In this document: piece by piece, positions 46,481 through 56,375 of the stretch
Numbering within the stretch: position 1 is the first letter of the stretch
How the letters are laid out: every line of letters starts with the position of its first letter
From: Abyssisolibacter fermentans
GTDB taxonomy: Bacteria > Bacillota > Clostridia > Tissierellales > MCWD3
Direction of reading: 5' to 3'
DNA length: 64,000 nucleotides
NCBI RefSeq assembly: GCF_001559865.1
Contig: NZ_LOHE01000068.1
Location: forward strand, 62,001-126,000
The notes under the pieces: model-generated
The model's database searches: none
The model's input: the letters and a program-made list of their open reading frames with translations, nothing else
Told to the model about the DNA's origin: nothing
Program-made: the position numbers and the translations under genes

Positions 46481-46909
46481 ATGAAGCAAATAGGCCATGT
46501 TTTTGATGTAAATGATGATTTTGCTATTATAGATGTTAGGAGAGTATCAGCATGTGGTCATAATTGTGCTGATTGTGGAGGTTCTTGTGATGTTCCAGCA
46601 ATAAGAGTGAAAATAAAAAATATTCTTAATGCAAAACAAGGGGATTACGTAGAAATAAAAACAGAAAGCAAAAAAATACTTAAATATGCTTTTATAGTAT
46701 ATTTAATACCAATGATTTTGATGCTCTCGGCAATAGCTGTTAGCGCATATTTTTTGAAAAAATCGGGATATAGTAATTATGAATCTTATAGTATGTTAAT
46801 AGGGTTGTTATTCTTAGGACTTTCTTATTTTATATTAAAATATATTGATAAAAAAGCGGCTGATAAAATAGAATTTAAGATGATTGAAATTATTGGACAT
46901 ATTAGCTAG
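46481..46909 (+). CDS. RseC/MucC-like SoxR-reducing system protein
   Basis: A 142-residue protein with an N-terminal Cys cluster (ACGHNCADCGGSCDV near 25-39), a small beta domain and two membrane spans (FIVYLIPMILMLSAIAVSAY; MLIGLLFLGLSYFILK). This layout fits the RseC/MucC family, linked in other bacteria to reducing SoxR or to Rnf-type electron transfer. No Rnf genes are in the window. GTTAGGTGAG precedes the ATG. Confidence 0.85.
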   Translation: MKQIGHVFDVNDDFAIIDVRRVSACGHNCADCGGSCDVPAIRVKIKNILNAKQGDYVEIKTESKKILKYAFIVYLIPMILMLSAIAVSAYFLKKSGYSNYESYSMLIGLLFLGLSYFILKYIDKKAADKIEFKMIEIIGHIS

Positions 46910-46957
46910 TAATAGGTAGGAAGACATAGAAGGCAAAAAATTTAGGGGGGTGTGTTT

Positions 46958-47278
46958 TTGGTAAATGATTTAGATATAAAAAGACTTGATGATATCATAT
47001 TTAAATCAGACAAAATTGCTGTAATATGTTTTTTTTCTTCTAATTATAAACCTAGTTTAGAAACAATTGTTGAATTATCAAAGATAGTAGATGAACAGAA
47101 AGATTTTGACTTATATAAAGTCGATTTTATTAAAAATAAAGATTTAGTAAAGAATTTTGAAATTATTACTGTACCAACAGTTATTTTTTTCAATAATGGA
47201 TGTGAGATATATCGTACTTCAGGGACTTTGAATACAAAACAACTTAGGAATATTATTAAATATGTTAAACTTTGTTAA
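46958..47278 (+). CDS. Thioredoxin-fold protein lacking the CxxC motif
   Basis: A 106-residue thioredoxin-like protein. The fold is clear from AVICFFSSNYKPSLETIVEL, DLYKVDFIKNKDLVKNFEI, the cis-Pro strand TVPTVIFFNNG and a closing helix. The active-site CxxC is replaced by SNYKP, so it cannot do thiol exchange the usual way; a single Cys is at the very end. I prefer TTG 46958, 8 nt after GGGGGG, over GTG 46952. It lies between the RseC-like gene and glyA. Confidence 0.75.
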   Translation: MVNDLDIKRLDDIIFKSDKIAVICFFSSNYKPSLETIVELSKIVDEQKDFDLYKVDFIKNKDLVKNFEIITVPTVIFFNNGCEIYRTSGTLNTKQLRNIIKYVKLC

Positions 47279-47383
47279 CAAAAGGCATAATTTCAATAAT
47301 AATGAATCATAAAATGTTATAATTTATATTGGATGAATACTACTAAAAATAAGAACAAAACAAATGTTAAGGAGGAACTGCTT

Positions 47384-48613
47384 ATGAATTTTAAGAGAGT
47401 AGCTAATTATGACCCAGATATTATGAATGCTTTAACTGACGAGATAAATCGTCAAAAAAATGGTTTGGAATTAATTGCGTCTGAAAATCTTGTATCAGAA
47501 ACTGTTATGGAAGTTATGGGTAGTCATTTTACTAATAAGTATGCAGAAGGTTATCCAAATAAAAGGTATTATGGCGGTTGTGAATTTGTTGATAAAGTTG
47601 AAACTATTGCAATTAATAGATTAAAAGAGTTATTTGGGGCAGAACATGCTAATGTTCAACCTCATTCGGGTTCAAATGCAAATTTCGGAGTATATTTTTC
47701 AATCTTAAAGCCTGGAGATAAAGTCTTAGGTATGAATCTTAGTCATGGTGGGCATTTAACACATGGTAGTCCTGTAAATATGTCGGGTGCGTTTTTTGAT
47801 TTTGTTGCTTATGGAGTAGATAAAGAGACAGAGAGATTAAATTATGATCAAATAAGAGATTTAGCAAAGAAAGAAAGACCAAAGCTTATAGTTGCTGGTA
47901 CTAGTGCGTATCCAAGAATAATAGATTTCAAAAAATTTAAAGAGATAGCTGATGAAGTAGGAGCATATCTAATGGTAGATATGGCTCATATAGCAGGTTT
48001 AGTAGCTGCTGGATTACATCCAAGTCCAGTTCCATATGCTGATTTTGTTACAACTACAACTCACAAAACATTAAGAGGTCCTAGAGGTGGAGCAATATTA
48101 TGTAAAGAGAAATATGCAAAACAAATTAACAAAGCAATATTCCCTGGTATTCAAGGTGGACCGTTAATGCATGTTATAGCAGCAAAAGCAATAAGCTTCA
48201 AAGAAGCTTTACAACCTGATTTTGTAGAGTATCAAAAGCAAGTTGTAAAAAATGCTGAAGTTCTAGGTAAAGAATTAATTAACAGAGGATATAAATTAGT
48301 TACTAATGGAACTGACAATCATCTAATATTAATAGACTTAAGAAATAAAAACTTAACAGGTAAAGAAGCTGAGAAGAAATTAGAAGCTGTAAAAGTTACA
48401 ACAAACAAAAATACTATACCTTTTGATCCACAAAGTCCTTTTGTAACAAGTGGTCTTAGAATAGGTACTCCAGCTGTCACTACTAGAGGACTTAAAGAAG
48501 ATGACATGGTAGAAGTTGCTCAAATCATAGATGACACATTAATGGATAAAAAAGATATTAAACTAATAGAAAAGCAAGTATTAGATATATGTAATAGAAA
48601 TTCTATATATTAG
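47384..48613 (+). CDS. glyA: Serine hydroxymethyltransferase
   Basis: A 409-residue PLP enzyme that interconverts serine and glycine with tetrahydrofolate. [40 protein letters not shown], the PLP-lysine motif [14 protein letters not shown] near 225-238 and [14 protein letters not shown] are all present. ATG 47384 follows AAGGAGGAA; an in-frame ATG at 47333 lacks a ribosome site. Confidence 0.97.
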   Translation: MNFKRVANYDPDIMNALTDEINRQKNGLELIASENLVSETVMEVMGSHFTNKYAEGYPNKRYYGGCEFVDKVETIAINRLKELFGAEHANVQPHSGSNANFGVYFSILKPGDKVLGMNLSHGGHLTHGSPVNMSGAFFDFVAYGVDKETERLNYDQIRDLAKKERPKLIVAGTSAYPRIIDFKKFKEIADEVGAYLMVDMAHIAGLVAAGLHPSPVPYADFVTTTTHKTLRGPRGGAILCKEKYAKQINKAIFPGIQGGPLMHVIAAKAISFKEALQPDFVEYQKQVVKNAEVLGKELINRGYKLVTNGTDNHLILIDLRNKNLTGKEAEKKLEAVKVTTNKNTIPFDPQSPFVTSGLRIGTPAVTTRGLKEDDMVEVAQIIDDTLMDKKDIKLIEKQVLDICNRNSIY

Positions 48614-48667
48614 TTGCAGTGCGGACATAATTGTTGTATACTTAAAATTAATAAAAATAAAAATTAT

Positions 48668-48701
48668 CCCTGATTATTCGCATAACTTTGAATAATCTGG
48701 G
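48668..48701. repeat. Solo palindromic element CCCTGATTATTC
   Basis: CCCTGATTATTC at 48668-48679 and GAATAATCTGGG at 48690-48701 form an 11-of-12 bp hairpin between glyA and the cobalamin riboswitch. No T-run follows. The arms match the ends of the larger elements at 32495 and 56647. Confidence 0.75.
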
Positions 48702-48705
48702 ATTA

Positions 48706-48865
48706 GTTATGTAGGTGCCTTAATAATAAGGAGAATAGGGAATGAAGTGAAAATCTTCAACGGTCCCACCACTGTAAGGCGGAGCAATGTAAAATATATC
48801 ACTGGATATTCTGGGAAGATTTACAGAGCTGTGAAACCGAGTCAGGAGACCTGCCTATAGTAACT
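48706..48865 (+). promoter_or_regulatory. Cobalamin riboswitch
   Basis: Classic B12-aptamer landmarks in order: GGTGCC at 48714, AATAGGGAAT near 48735, CCACCACTGTAAG near 48766-48778, TCACTGG near 48799, and the B12 box GAGTCAGGAGACCTGCC at 48839-48855, closing with a pairing back to GTTATGTAGG. A terminator follows at 48886. Coenzyme B12 should turn off cobT by promoting that terminator. Confidence 0.96.
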
Positions 48866-48885
48866 TTATATTTGTGAATAATGGC

Positions 48886-48935
48886 AAAGTTCATGGTTTA
48901 TTTGATGTGTTCAAATGAGTCATGAACTTTTTTTC
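48886..48935 (+). terminator. Riboswitch expression-platform terminator
   Basis: AAAGTTCATG around 48886-48895 pairs with CATGAACTTT at 48921-48930, followed by TTTTC. It lies between the B12 aptamer and cobT and is the likely off-switch. Confidence 0.92.
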
Positions 48936-48971
48936 TCCTAAAAAACCTACATGAAAAAAGGAGGAATTATC

Positions 48972-50021
48972 ATGAAAATATTAGAAGAAACATTAAAAAA
49001 AATCAAACCATTAGATAATAAAGCTATGGAAGAAGCAAGAATAAGAGTAGATAACTTAATAAAGCCAAAAGGAAGTATGGGAAAACTAGAAGACATTGCA
49101 ATACAATTATCTGGTATAACAGGTCAATTACATCCTAAGGTTGACAATAAATCTATTATAATTATGTCAGCAGATCATGGAGTTTGTGAAGAAGGAATAG
49201 CTTCCTGTGACCAATGTGTAACAGTTATGCAAACAAATAATTTTACCAAAGGTTTAACGGGAGTAGGAGCGTTGGGTAAATATGCTGAGGCTGAATTAGT
49301 AGTTGTTGATATTGGAATTAAACAGGATATGGATAATCCAAAGGTTATTAATAGGAAAATTAGAAAGGGAACTAGTAATTTAAAAAAAGGACCTGCCATG
49401 AGCAGAGATGAAGCAATAAAATCTTTAGAAATAGGTATAGAAATGGCTATTAATGAAATTAATAAGGGAAAGAACATTCTTGGCACAGGCGAAATGGGAA
49501 TAGGTAATACCACACCTAGTACTGCAATATTATGTGTTATAGGAGGATATAGTCCTGAAGAAGTTACAGGAGTTGGAGCAAATTTACCGAAAGAAAAGTT
49601 GGCTAATAAAATGGAAGTAATAAAAACTGCTATAGAGGTTAACAAGCCAGATCCTAAGGATGCAATAGATGTATTAGCAAAAGTTGGCGGTTTTGAAATA
49701 GGTGGCATGGCAGGTGTAATGCTAGCAGGAGCGGCTAATAGTATACCAGTAGTTGTAGATGGATTTATTTCAACAGCAGCAGCTATAATTGCATGTACTT
49801 TAGAGCCTAATGTAAAAGGTTACTTAATACCTTCTCATAAATCTAATGAAAAGGGTGCGAAGCTTGCATCAGAGCTTTTAGATTTCAAACCTATGTTAGA
49901 TATGGATATGCGATTAGGAGAAGGAAGCGGAGCAGCACTAGCCTTTGGAATAATAGAAGCAACTACATATATGAATAAAGAAATGATTACTTTTGATGAG
50001 GCAGGCATAAATCCAGCTTAG
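48972..50021 (+). CDS. cobT: Nicotinate-nucleotide--dimethylbenzimidazole phosphoribosyltransferase
   Basis: A 349-residue enzyme that makes alpha-ribazole phosphate for the lower ligand of cobalamin. IKPKGSMGKLEDIAIQLSGI, MSADHGVCEEGIASCDQCVT, LGTGEMGIGNTTPSTAI and the C-terminal MRLGEGSGAALAFGIIEATT with the base-abstracting Glu in LGEGSGA are present. Many clostridial copies replace the usual SQEG-type residues near the His as here. ATG 48972 follows AAAGGAGG. No other B12 gene is nearby. Its last 238 bp are duplicated at 51272. Confidence 0.95.
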   Translation: MKILEETLKKIKPLDNKAMEEARIRVDNLIKPKGSMGKLEDIAIQLSGITGQLHPKVDNKSIIIMSADHGVCEEGIASCDQCVTVMQTNNFTKGLTGVGALGKYAEAELVVVDIGIKQDMDNPKVINRKIRKGTSNLKKGPAMSRDEAIKSLEIGIEMAINEINKGKNILGTGEMGIGNTTPSTAILCVIGGYSPEEVTGVGANLPKEKLANKMEVIKTAIEVNKPDPKDAIDVLAKVGGFEIGGMAGVMLAGAANSIPVVVDGFISTAAAIIACTLEPNVKGYLIPSHKSNEKGAKLASELLDFKPMLDMDMRLGEGSGAALAFGIIEATTYMNKEMITFDEAGINPA

Positions 50022-50128
50022 AGTTTTATTTGTGATGAACTAGTTTTAGTGGTATTGGTTAAGTATTTATAGACTTATGATGGAGATATTAACTAAAATT
50101 CAATATAAATTTAGTAGAAATAATTAAG

Positions 50129-50166
50129 CCTGATTATTCAAAGTTATATGAATAATCAGGTTTTTA
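50129..50166 (+). terminator. Terminator or solo palindromic element after cobT
   Basis: CCTGATTATTCA at 50129-50140 pairs perfectly with TGAATAATCAGG at 50149-50160, followed by TTTTTAA. It is the most perfect solo copy of the CCTGATTATTC family and has a terminator-like T-run. The rest of 50022-50328 shows nothing but the AAGGAGAG ribosome site of the next gene. Confidence 0.85.
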
Positions 50167-50328
50167 ATTATTGCTTTACATATAAATATTATATATTACA
50201 TATGGAATTGACTGTTTTAATTAATAATGTTAAAATTTAAAAAAATACATTATAATACAAGAAACTAATGTTTTTATTTGTCTAGTTACATATTGTTAAT
50301 TAATGTATCAAATTAAGGAGAGAACATT

Positions 50329-51192
50329 ATGTTACAGAAAATAGCTACAACAATTATTTTTACTATAGTTATTATCTGCTTATTATCAGGATGCCAGAAT
50401 AATAACAATCAAGAAGTAATGCAGAATAATGATGATTTTAAAATAAGTAAAGAAGATTTATTAAAACAAGTTGAAAAAGAATACAGAGATTGTTTTGGTG
50501 AACAAATTGATAAAGTATTAATTTACAAATCATATAACAATCATATAGTTTTAGTTGAAATCAAACAAAAACTAGCACATAGTCTTTTTGTCCTGTGCGA
50601 TTTAAAAACTGGAGAAAAATATGAATTACAAACTGGATTGGGTTATGTTGATTCATGTAAATTTGTTAATAAAAATTATATTATATTCAATATGACAGGA
50701 AAAAGTACTGAATGTGTTTACAAATCACCGCCATATCAAACTCATTGTAAAAAAATAATTAATAGTGATGGTGAATTTGAATTTGAAAGTATAAATAGAC
50801 AAACATTTTTCCCTTTAAAAAAGTCTATTGGGTTTGGGGAAAGTTTAGTTAACTATGATTTAACAGAATTTAGGGTCACATTAGATGGATTACAATTAGG
50901 GTTTGTACCTGATAATGATGCTTATTGGGATCATTTACCTACTATAACGACTAGTTATGATGACAATAAAAATTTTATAATAAAAATAAATAGTACAAAG
51001 ATATCAGATATAGATAACATTAAAAAGCTAATGAAACTAAATTACTGTATAAAAGATATTAAAATAATTGAAGAAGAAAAAAGCACTAAAATAGTACTTA
51101 CTTTAAATAAAAGAATAAATTATTATACTGCTAGAGATAATGGTTTTGCAGAATTTCGTTTTTATGAAGATGACCGAATATGGTTGTATTAA
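50329..51192 (+). CDS. Hypothetical secreted lipoprotein
   Basis: A 287-residue protein with a signal and lipobox (TIVIICLLSGCQNN, Cys 22). The mature part is beta-rich and Asn/Lys-rich, with Cys in CDLKTGEKYELQTG, CKFVNKNYI and CKKIINSDGE. I do not recognise a family. It has a good ribosome site (AAGGAGAG). It is bracketed by the end of cobT and a 240-bp copy of that end, so it was probably inserted or duplicated into place. Confidence 0.75.
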   Translation: MLQKIATTIIFTIVIICLLSGCQNNNNQEVMQNNDDFKISKEDLLKQVEKEYRDCFGEQIDKVLIYKSYNNHIVLVEIKQKLAHSLFVLCDLKTGEKYELQTGLGYVDSCKFVNKNYIIFNMTGKSTECVYKSPPYQTHCKKIINSDGEFEFESINRQTFFPLKKSIGFGESLVNYDLTEFRVTLDGLQLGFVPDNDAYWDHLPTITTSYDDNKNFIIKINSTKISDIDNIKKLMKLNYCIKDIKIIEEEKSTKIVLTLNKRINYYTARDNGFAEFRFYEDDRIWLY

Positions 51193-51271
51193 TTTTATGT
51201 ACAGTAGTGTATGTTGATATATTTACGTTAGAGTAATTATAATTGATTAAAATTGAAATTTCAGGGTTTTT

Positions 51272-51511
51272 TATAATTGCATGTATTTTAGAGCCTAATG
51301 TAAAAGGTTACTTAATACCTTCACATAAATCCAATGAAAAGGGTGCTAAACTTGCATCAGAGCTTTTAGATTTTAAACCTATGTTATAGATATGGATATG
51401 CGATTAGGAGAAGGAAGCGGAGCAGCACTAGCCTTTGGAATAATTGAAGCAGCTACATATATGAATAAAGAAATGATTACTTTTGATGAGGCAGGCATAA
51501 ATCCAGCTTAG
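51272..51511 (+). pseudogene. Duplicated 3' end of cobT
   Basis: 240 bp nearly identical to 49784-50021, from TATAATTGCATGTA to the stop GCATAAATCCAGCTTAG, with about ten substitutions and a 2-bp insertion (ATGTTATAGATATGG against ATGTTAGATATGG) that breaks the frame. It has no start or promoter. The copy ends exactly with the cobT stop codon. Confidence 0.95.
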
Positions 51512-51522
51512 TGATATATATT

Positions 51523-51564
51523 CGCGAAAAAACATGAAGCTAGTTAGCTTTATGTTTTTTTGCG
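51523..51564 (+). terminator. Strong terminator after the cobT fragment
   Basis: CGCGAAAAAACATGAAGCTA at 51523-51542 pairs with TAGCTTTATGTTTTTTTGCG at 51545-51564, a nearly perfect 20-bp stem with a 2-nt gap at the tip. Confidence 0.85.
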
Positions 51565-51765
51565 TTCTATTAAAGAAATAAGGAAATAATTATAGTGTTT
51601 GATATAAATTTATTGTTAAAATTATAAAAACATTATAAAATAGTATTTACATCAATAGTTATGGTCAATACAAACTTGATTTTAGTATGATTAAATGATA
51701 ATATAACTTGAGGGTTTATGGTAGACTAATGAATATAATCTAATTATTAAAGAGGAAAATAAAAT

Positions 51766-53100
51766 ATGGAATTAAGAGAATTTAATACACAAAATGTTAT
51801 AGAGAACGTTAAAAAAGATAGTATTGCTGAGGAGATGGGAATTGAAACAGGTGATATAATATTATCTATAAATGGAAACGAAATAAAAGATATTATAGAC
51901 TATAAATTCAATATTTCTGATGATTATATTGTTGTTGAAATTCTAAAGCAAAACGAAGAAATATGGGAACTTGAAATTGAAAAAGATTATGATGAGGATA
52001 TTGGTATAGAATTTACTAATCCACTAATAGATAGGGCAAAAAGCTGTAGAAATAAGTGTATATTTTGTTTTATAGATCAGCTACCAAAAGGTATGAGGAA
52101 GACACTGTATTTTAAAGACGATGATTCTAGATTATCATTCTTACAAGGCAATTTTATAACATTGACTAACATGAGTGATGAAGAAATCGATAGAATAGTA
52201 AAATATAGAATTAGTCCGATTAATATATCAGTACATACTACTGATCCAGAGTTAAGAGTAAAAATGTTGAATAATAAAAATGCTGGTAATATATATGATA
52301 GATTGAGAAAATTAAATGAAGCTAATATTGATATGAATTGTCAAATAGTATTATGTCCTGGAATAAATGATGGTGAACGTTTAGATAGAACTATAAATGA
52401 TTTATTTGATTTTTATCCTAATATATCTAGTGTTGCTATAGTACCTGTTGGATTAACTAAATTTAGAGAAGGATTATTTGACTTAGGGACTTTTGATAAA
52501 GAATCTTCTCGTGAGTTTTTGGATTATATTGAAAAAAAACAAAAAGAATTTTTAAAAGAAGTAGGGAGTAGATTTGTATTTGCTTCTGATGAATTTTATA
52601 TATTAGATGGTAGAGAAATACCTGAGTATGATGAATATGAGGGCTTTCCACAAATAGAAAATGGTATTGGATTGATGAGAAGACTAAAGGAAGAAGTCAC
52701 CAATGAATTAGAAAAAGTAGAATTAGAATATTTAATACCTAAAAAATATACAATTGCAACAGGTGTCTTAGCATATGATTTCATGAAAAGTCTTTCAAAA
52801 CAAGTTATAGACAAGATTTCAAATTTAAATATTGAAGTTATTGAAATAAAGAATAAATATTTTGGAGAAAGTATAACTGTGACAGGTTTAATAACAGGTA
52901 CTGATTTAATAGAACAATTAAAAGATAAAAACATAGGTAATGGTCTATTAATAACTAAGTCAATGTTACGAAGTGGAGAAGATGTATTTTTAGATGATAT
53001 TACAATTAAGGATGTGGAAGATGCTTTAAATACTAAAGTTTATTTAAGTGATAATAGAGGGAAAAATTTTGTTGAATTATTTGTAAATATGGAGAGGTGA
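51766..53100 (+). CDS. DUF512 / PDZ radical SAM-like protein
   Basis: A 444-residue protein. The N-terminal about 60 residues form a PDZ-like domain ([20 protein letters not shown]). Then the Cys motif [20 protein letters not shown] near 92-111, a radical SAM-like barrel ([40 protein letters not shown]) and the C-terminal DUF512 region. It is conserved in Clostridia directly before der, as here. Function unknown. GAGGAAAAT precedes the ATG; der follows after 4 bp. Confidence 0.9.
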   Translation: MELREFNTQNVIENVKKDSIAEEMGIETGDIILSINGNEIKDIIDYKFNISDDYIVVEILKQNEEIWELEIEKDYDEDIGIEFTNPLIDRAKSCRNKCIFCFIDQLPKGMRKTLYFKDDDSRLSFLQGNFITLTNMSDEEIDRIVKYRISPINISVHTTDPELRVKMLNNKNAGNIYDRLRKLNEANIDMNCQIVLCPGINDGERLDRTINDLFDFYPNISSVAIVPVGLTKFREGLFDLGTFDKESSREFLDYIEKKQKEFLKEVGSRFVFASDEFYILDGREIPEYDEYEGFPQIENGIGLMRRLKEEVTNELEKVELEYLIPKKYTIATGVLAYDFMKSLSKQVIDKISNLNIEVIEIKNKYFGESITVTGLITGTDLIEQLKDKNIGNGLLITKSMLRSGEDVFLDDITIKDVEDALNTKVYLSDNRGKNFVELFVNMER

Positions 53101-53104
53101 AGAA

Positions 53105-54424
53105 ATGAGTAGACCAATAGTAGCAATAGTAGGAAGACCTAATGTTGGTAAATCCACATTATTTAATAGGTTAGCTGGAAGTAGAATAGCAATTGTTGAA
53201 GATAAACCGGGAGTTACTAGAGATAGGATTTATGCTGAAGGAGAATGGTTAAATAAGTATTATACATTAATAGATACTGGAGGAATTGAACCTTCTTCTG
53301 AAGATATCATATTATCACAAATGAGAAGACAGGCTGAAATAGCAATTGAGACTGCTGATGTTATTTTGTTTATGGTTGATGGTATGGAGGGGCTTACAGC
53401 TACGGATAGAGAAGTAGCTACAATGCTTAGAAGATCAAAGAAGGAAATATTACTTATTACTAATAAAGTAGATACACACAAAACTCCTGATAGTATATAT
53501 GAGTTTTATGAATTAGGAATTGGTGATCCAATATCTATATCTGCGAGTCATGGATACGGTATCGGAGACATGCTAGACGAAGTAATTAAACATTTTCCTG
53601 AAGATAAGGACACTGAATATGATGAAGATGTAATAAAAGTAGCAGTAATTGGTAAACCAAATGCAGGTAAATCATCTCTTATAAATAAAATATTAGGTGA
53701 AGAGAGAGTTATAGTTAGTGATATTCCTGGTACTACAAGAGATGCTATAGATACACCATTTAATGTTGGAGATGACAAATTTGTATTTATTGATACAGCA
53801 GGTCTTAGAAAGAAAAAGAGGATAGACGAAAACATCGAACGTTATAGTGTTGTAAGATCATTAACTGCAATTGAAAGATCTGATGTATGTTTGATAGTAA
53901 TTGATGCTTCAGAGGGCTTAACAGAACAAGATAAAAAAGTTGCTGGATATGCTCATGAAAATGGAAAGGCATCAATAATTCTTGTTAATAAATGGGACTT
54001 AATAGATAAAGGTGATAAGACCTATTTAGAGTTTGAAAATGAAGTAAAAAATGGCTTAAGTTTCATGCAATATGCACCTATAATAACTATTTCTGCATTA
54101 ACAGGAAAGAGAGTTAATAAAATTATAGAGAATATTAAAATTGTATCTAATAATCATGCTATGAGAATAAAAACTGGTGTATTAAATGATATCATAGGGG
54201 AAGCGATTTTAATGAATCAGCCTCCATCTGACAAAGGAAGAAGGTTAAAAATTTATTATGGAACACAAGCAAGTGTAAAGCCTCCTAAATTTACAATATT
54301 CGTTAACGATAAAGAGCTTATGCATTTTTCATATACAAGGTATTTAGAAAATAAAATTAGAGAAAATTTTGGTTTTGAAGGAACTCCTATAAGATTTGAA
54401 ATTAGAGAAAAGAGGGGGAGATAG
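53105..54424 (+). CDS. der: Ribosome-assembly GTPase Der (EngA)
   Basis: A 439-residue protein with two consecutive GTPase domains and a KH-like C-terminal domain, required for 50S assembly. First G1 GRPNVGKS at 10-17, switch [13 protein letters not shown]; second G1 GKPNAGKS near 184, [26 protein letters not shown] precedes the ATG, 4 bp after the DUF512 gene. Its own 3' end contains the ribosome site of plsY. Confidence 0.97.
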   Translation: MSRPIVAIVGRPNVGKSTLFNRLAGSRIAIVEDKPGVTRDRIYAEGEWLNKYYTLIDTGGIEPSSEDIILSQMRRQAEIAIETADVILFMVDGMEGLTATDREVATMLRRSKKEILLITNKVDTHKTPDSIYEFYELGIGDPISISASHGYGIGDMLDEVIKHFPEDKDTEYDEDVIKVAVIGKPNAGKSSLINKILGEERVIVSDIPGTTRDAIDTPFNVGDDKFVFIDTAGLRKKKRIDENIERYSVVRSLTAIERSDVCLIVIDASEGLTEQDKKVAGYAHENGKASIILVNKWDLIDKGDKTYLEFENEVKNGLSFMQYAPIITISALTGKRVNKIIENIKIVSNNHAMRIKTGVLNDIIGEAILMNQPPSDKGRRLKIYYGTQASVKPPKFTIFVNDKELMHFSYTRYLENKIRENFGFEGTPIRFEIREKRGR

Positions 54425-54426
54425 TT

Positions 54427-55029
54427 ATCGAAAACATAATTTTGGCTATAGTTTTATCATATTTGTTAGGCAATTTTTGTACATCCTTTATCTTAGGTAA
54501 AATACTCAGAAAAACTGATATTAGAAATTATGGAAGCGGTAATGCGGGCGCAACAAATGCATTAAGAGTATTTGGTAAAAAAATAGGTGCGATAGCGTTT
54601 TTATTAGACTTTCTTAAAGGAATAGCTGCTGTAATGTTAGGTAAGTATATACTTGGTAATGATATGGGTATGTACATAGGAGGTATATTTGTTGCTATAG
54701 GTCATAATTGGCCAGTATTATTAAAATTTAAAGGTGGTAAAGGAATAGCAGCTTCGTTTGGAGTTTTGGTAGCAATAAATCCAATTATTGCATTAATAGC
54801 ACTACTAGCTTTTGTTTTAATTGTATTAAAAACAAGATATGTATCCTTAGGGTCAATAATTAGTGCGATAACTGTACCAATATCAGGATTAATACTTCAT
54901 AGACCATTTGATTTAAGATTCTTTTTATTTACTATAATATTAGCTATTATGGCTGTATTTAGACATTCTAGCAATATTAAAAGGCTACTAAATGGAACCG
55001 AATCAAAAATAGGACAGAAAGCAAAATAA
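54427..55029 (+). CDS. plsY: Glycerol-3-phosphate acyltransferase PlsY
   Basis: A membrane acyltransferase that makes lysophosphatidate from acyl-phosphate. Family motifs: SYLLGNFCTSFILGK, RNYGSGNAGATNALR, FVAIGHNWPVLLKFKGGKGI and a C-terminal RHSSNIKRLLNGTE. The start is odd. No ATG, GTG or TTG is suitably spaced: TTG 54442 lies 21 nt after GGGGGAG (54414-54420). Reading from ATC 54427, 6 nt after that site, gives IENIILAIVLSYLLGN, the usual N-terminus. So ATC may be a non-standard start, or ATG was lost by mutation or error. The conservative call is 54442-55029. Confidence 0.88.
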   Translation: MENIILAIVLSYLLGNFCTSFILGKILRKTDIRNYGSGNAGATNALRVFGKKIGAIAFLLDFLKGIAAVMLGKYILGNDMGMYIGGIFVAIGHNWPVLLKFKGGKGIAASFGVLVAINPIIALIALLAFVLIVLKTRYVSLGSIISAITVPISGLILHRPFDLRFFLFTIILAIMAVFRHSSNIKRLLNGTESKIGQKAK

Positions 55030-55047
55030 ATTGATTGGGGGAGAAAA

Positions 55048-56058
55048 ATGAATACTAGTATAGGCGTTATAGGTGGTGGAAGCTGGGGTACTGCTCTCAG
55101 TATATTGTTAGCTAACAAGGGCTTAAATGTTGATTTATGGATTAGGAATAATGAACAAGTTAAGATTATAAATAATACTAGATTGAATAACAAATATTTA
55201 CCAGACGTACATTTACCAGAAGGTATTAACGTTACTAACGATATTATAAAAGCTGTTTATGAAAAGGATATAGTCCTATTAGCTGTACCATCACATGCTG
55301 TTAGAGAAACAGTTAAAAAAATAAAAACAAATATAAGGAAAGATCAAGTAATAGTAAATGTTGCTAAAGGAATTGAAAATGATTCACTAATGAGAATATC
55401 AGAGATAGTCAATGAGGAATTGACTGATTATAAATATGCTATTTTATCAGGTCCTTCACATGCTGAAGAAGTTGCTAAAAATATGCCAACAGCTGTAGTT
55501 GCAGCATCAAATGACAAGCAAGTAACAGAGTATGTTCAAGAAACTTTTATGGCACCTACATTTAGAGTGTATTCGAGCTCTGATGTAATAGGTGTTGAAC
55601 TTGGTGGTTCTATTAAAAATGTAGTGGCTTTAGGAGCAGGTATTTCAGACGGATTAGGTTACGGAGATAATACAAAAGCTGCATTGATGAACAGAGGTAT
55701 AGCTGAGATAACTAGATTAGGCGTAAAGATGGGTGCTAATAGATATACTTTTACAGGACTTTCAGGTATAGGAGATTTAATAGTAACATGCACAAGTATG
55801 CACAGCAGAAACAGGCGTGCAGGTATAAAGATTGGTGAAGGTATGAACTTGGACGAAGCTGTAGAATCTATAGGGATGGTAGTTGAAGGTGTAAAAACTG
55901 CTAAATCAGCTCATCAATTATCTGAAAAATATAATGTGGAGTTGCCTATAAGTGATGCAATATATAAAGTTTTGTACGAAGGTAAAAATGTTAAAAATGC
56001 TGTTGATGAGCTTATGTTAAGAGATAAAAAAAATGAATTGGAAGATTATAAGTGGTAG
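55048..56058 (+). CDS. gpsA: NAD(P)H-dependent glycerol-3-phosphate dehydrogenase GpsA
   Basis: A 336-residue enzyme that makes glycerol-3-phosphate for lipid synthesis, the substrate of PlsY encoded just upstream. IGVIGGGSWGTALSILLANK is the dinucleotide fold; VNVAKGIENDSLMRIS, SGPSHAEEVAKNMPTAVVAA, LGGSIKNVVALGAGISDGLG (catalytic Lys in IKN) and LSGIGDLIVTCTSMHSRNRR follow. GGGGGAG precedes the ATG. der-plsY-gpsA is a widespread order. Confidence 0.97.
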   Translation: MNTSIGVIGGGSWGTALSILLANKGLNVDLWIRNNEQVKIINNTRLNNKYLPDVHLPEGINVTNDIIKAVYEKDIVLLAVPSHAVRETVKKIKTNIRKDQVIVNVAKGIENDSLMRISEIVNEELTDYKYAILSGPSHAEEVAKNMPTAVVAASNDKQVTEYVQETFMAPTFRVYSSSDVIGVELGGSIKNVVALGAGISDGLGYGDNTKAALMNRGIAEITRLGVKMGANRYTFTGLSGIGDLIVTCTSMHSRNRRAGIKIGEGMNLDEAVESIGMVVEGVKTAKSAHQLSEKYNVELPISDAIYKVLYEGKNVKNAVDELMLRDKKNELEDYKW

Positions 56059-56080
56059 AGGTTTTCAAATAGTATCATAA

Positions 56081-56112
56081 AAAACTAGATTCTTTAGAAT
56101 CTAGTTTTTTAT
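56081..56112 (+). terminator. Terminator after gpsA
   Basis: AAAACTAGATTCT at 56081-56093 pairs with AGAATCTAGTTTT at 56096-56108, with a tiny loop and a T-run. Confidence 0.93.
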
Positions 56113-56235
56113 TGTACCCAGCATTGGTGTAGTCTATAAGGTAGGTGAAAATTCCGAATATAGCTGGATGGTTTGTATAACAAAACAAAGTCCTATCACC
56201 GAATAAAGGAAATGTTAAACAATAAAATAAAATAA

Positions 56236-56310
56236 TTGACATAAAATAAAAAAAATGGTACATTAACAAGTGCTAAGTATTACAGATTTATTTCGTAAGA
56301 AGTAAATCTA
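56236..56310 (+). promoter_or_regulatory. Promoter and leader hairpin of a small membrane protein gene
   Basis: TTGACA at 56236-56241 and TACATT at 56259-56264 have a 17-bp spacer. AGATTTA near 56284 and TAAATCT near 56304 can form a small leader hairpin. The gene starts at 56376. The preceding 56113-56235 contains no recognisable gene. Confidence 0.6.
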
Positions 56311-56375
56311 GAAAAATGTTATATACAAGGAATTTGTTTTGATAAATGTTAATGAACAAAAAAAGGAGATATAAC

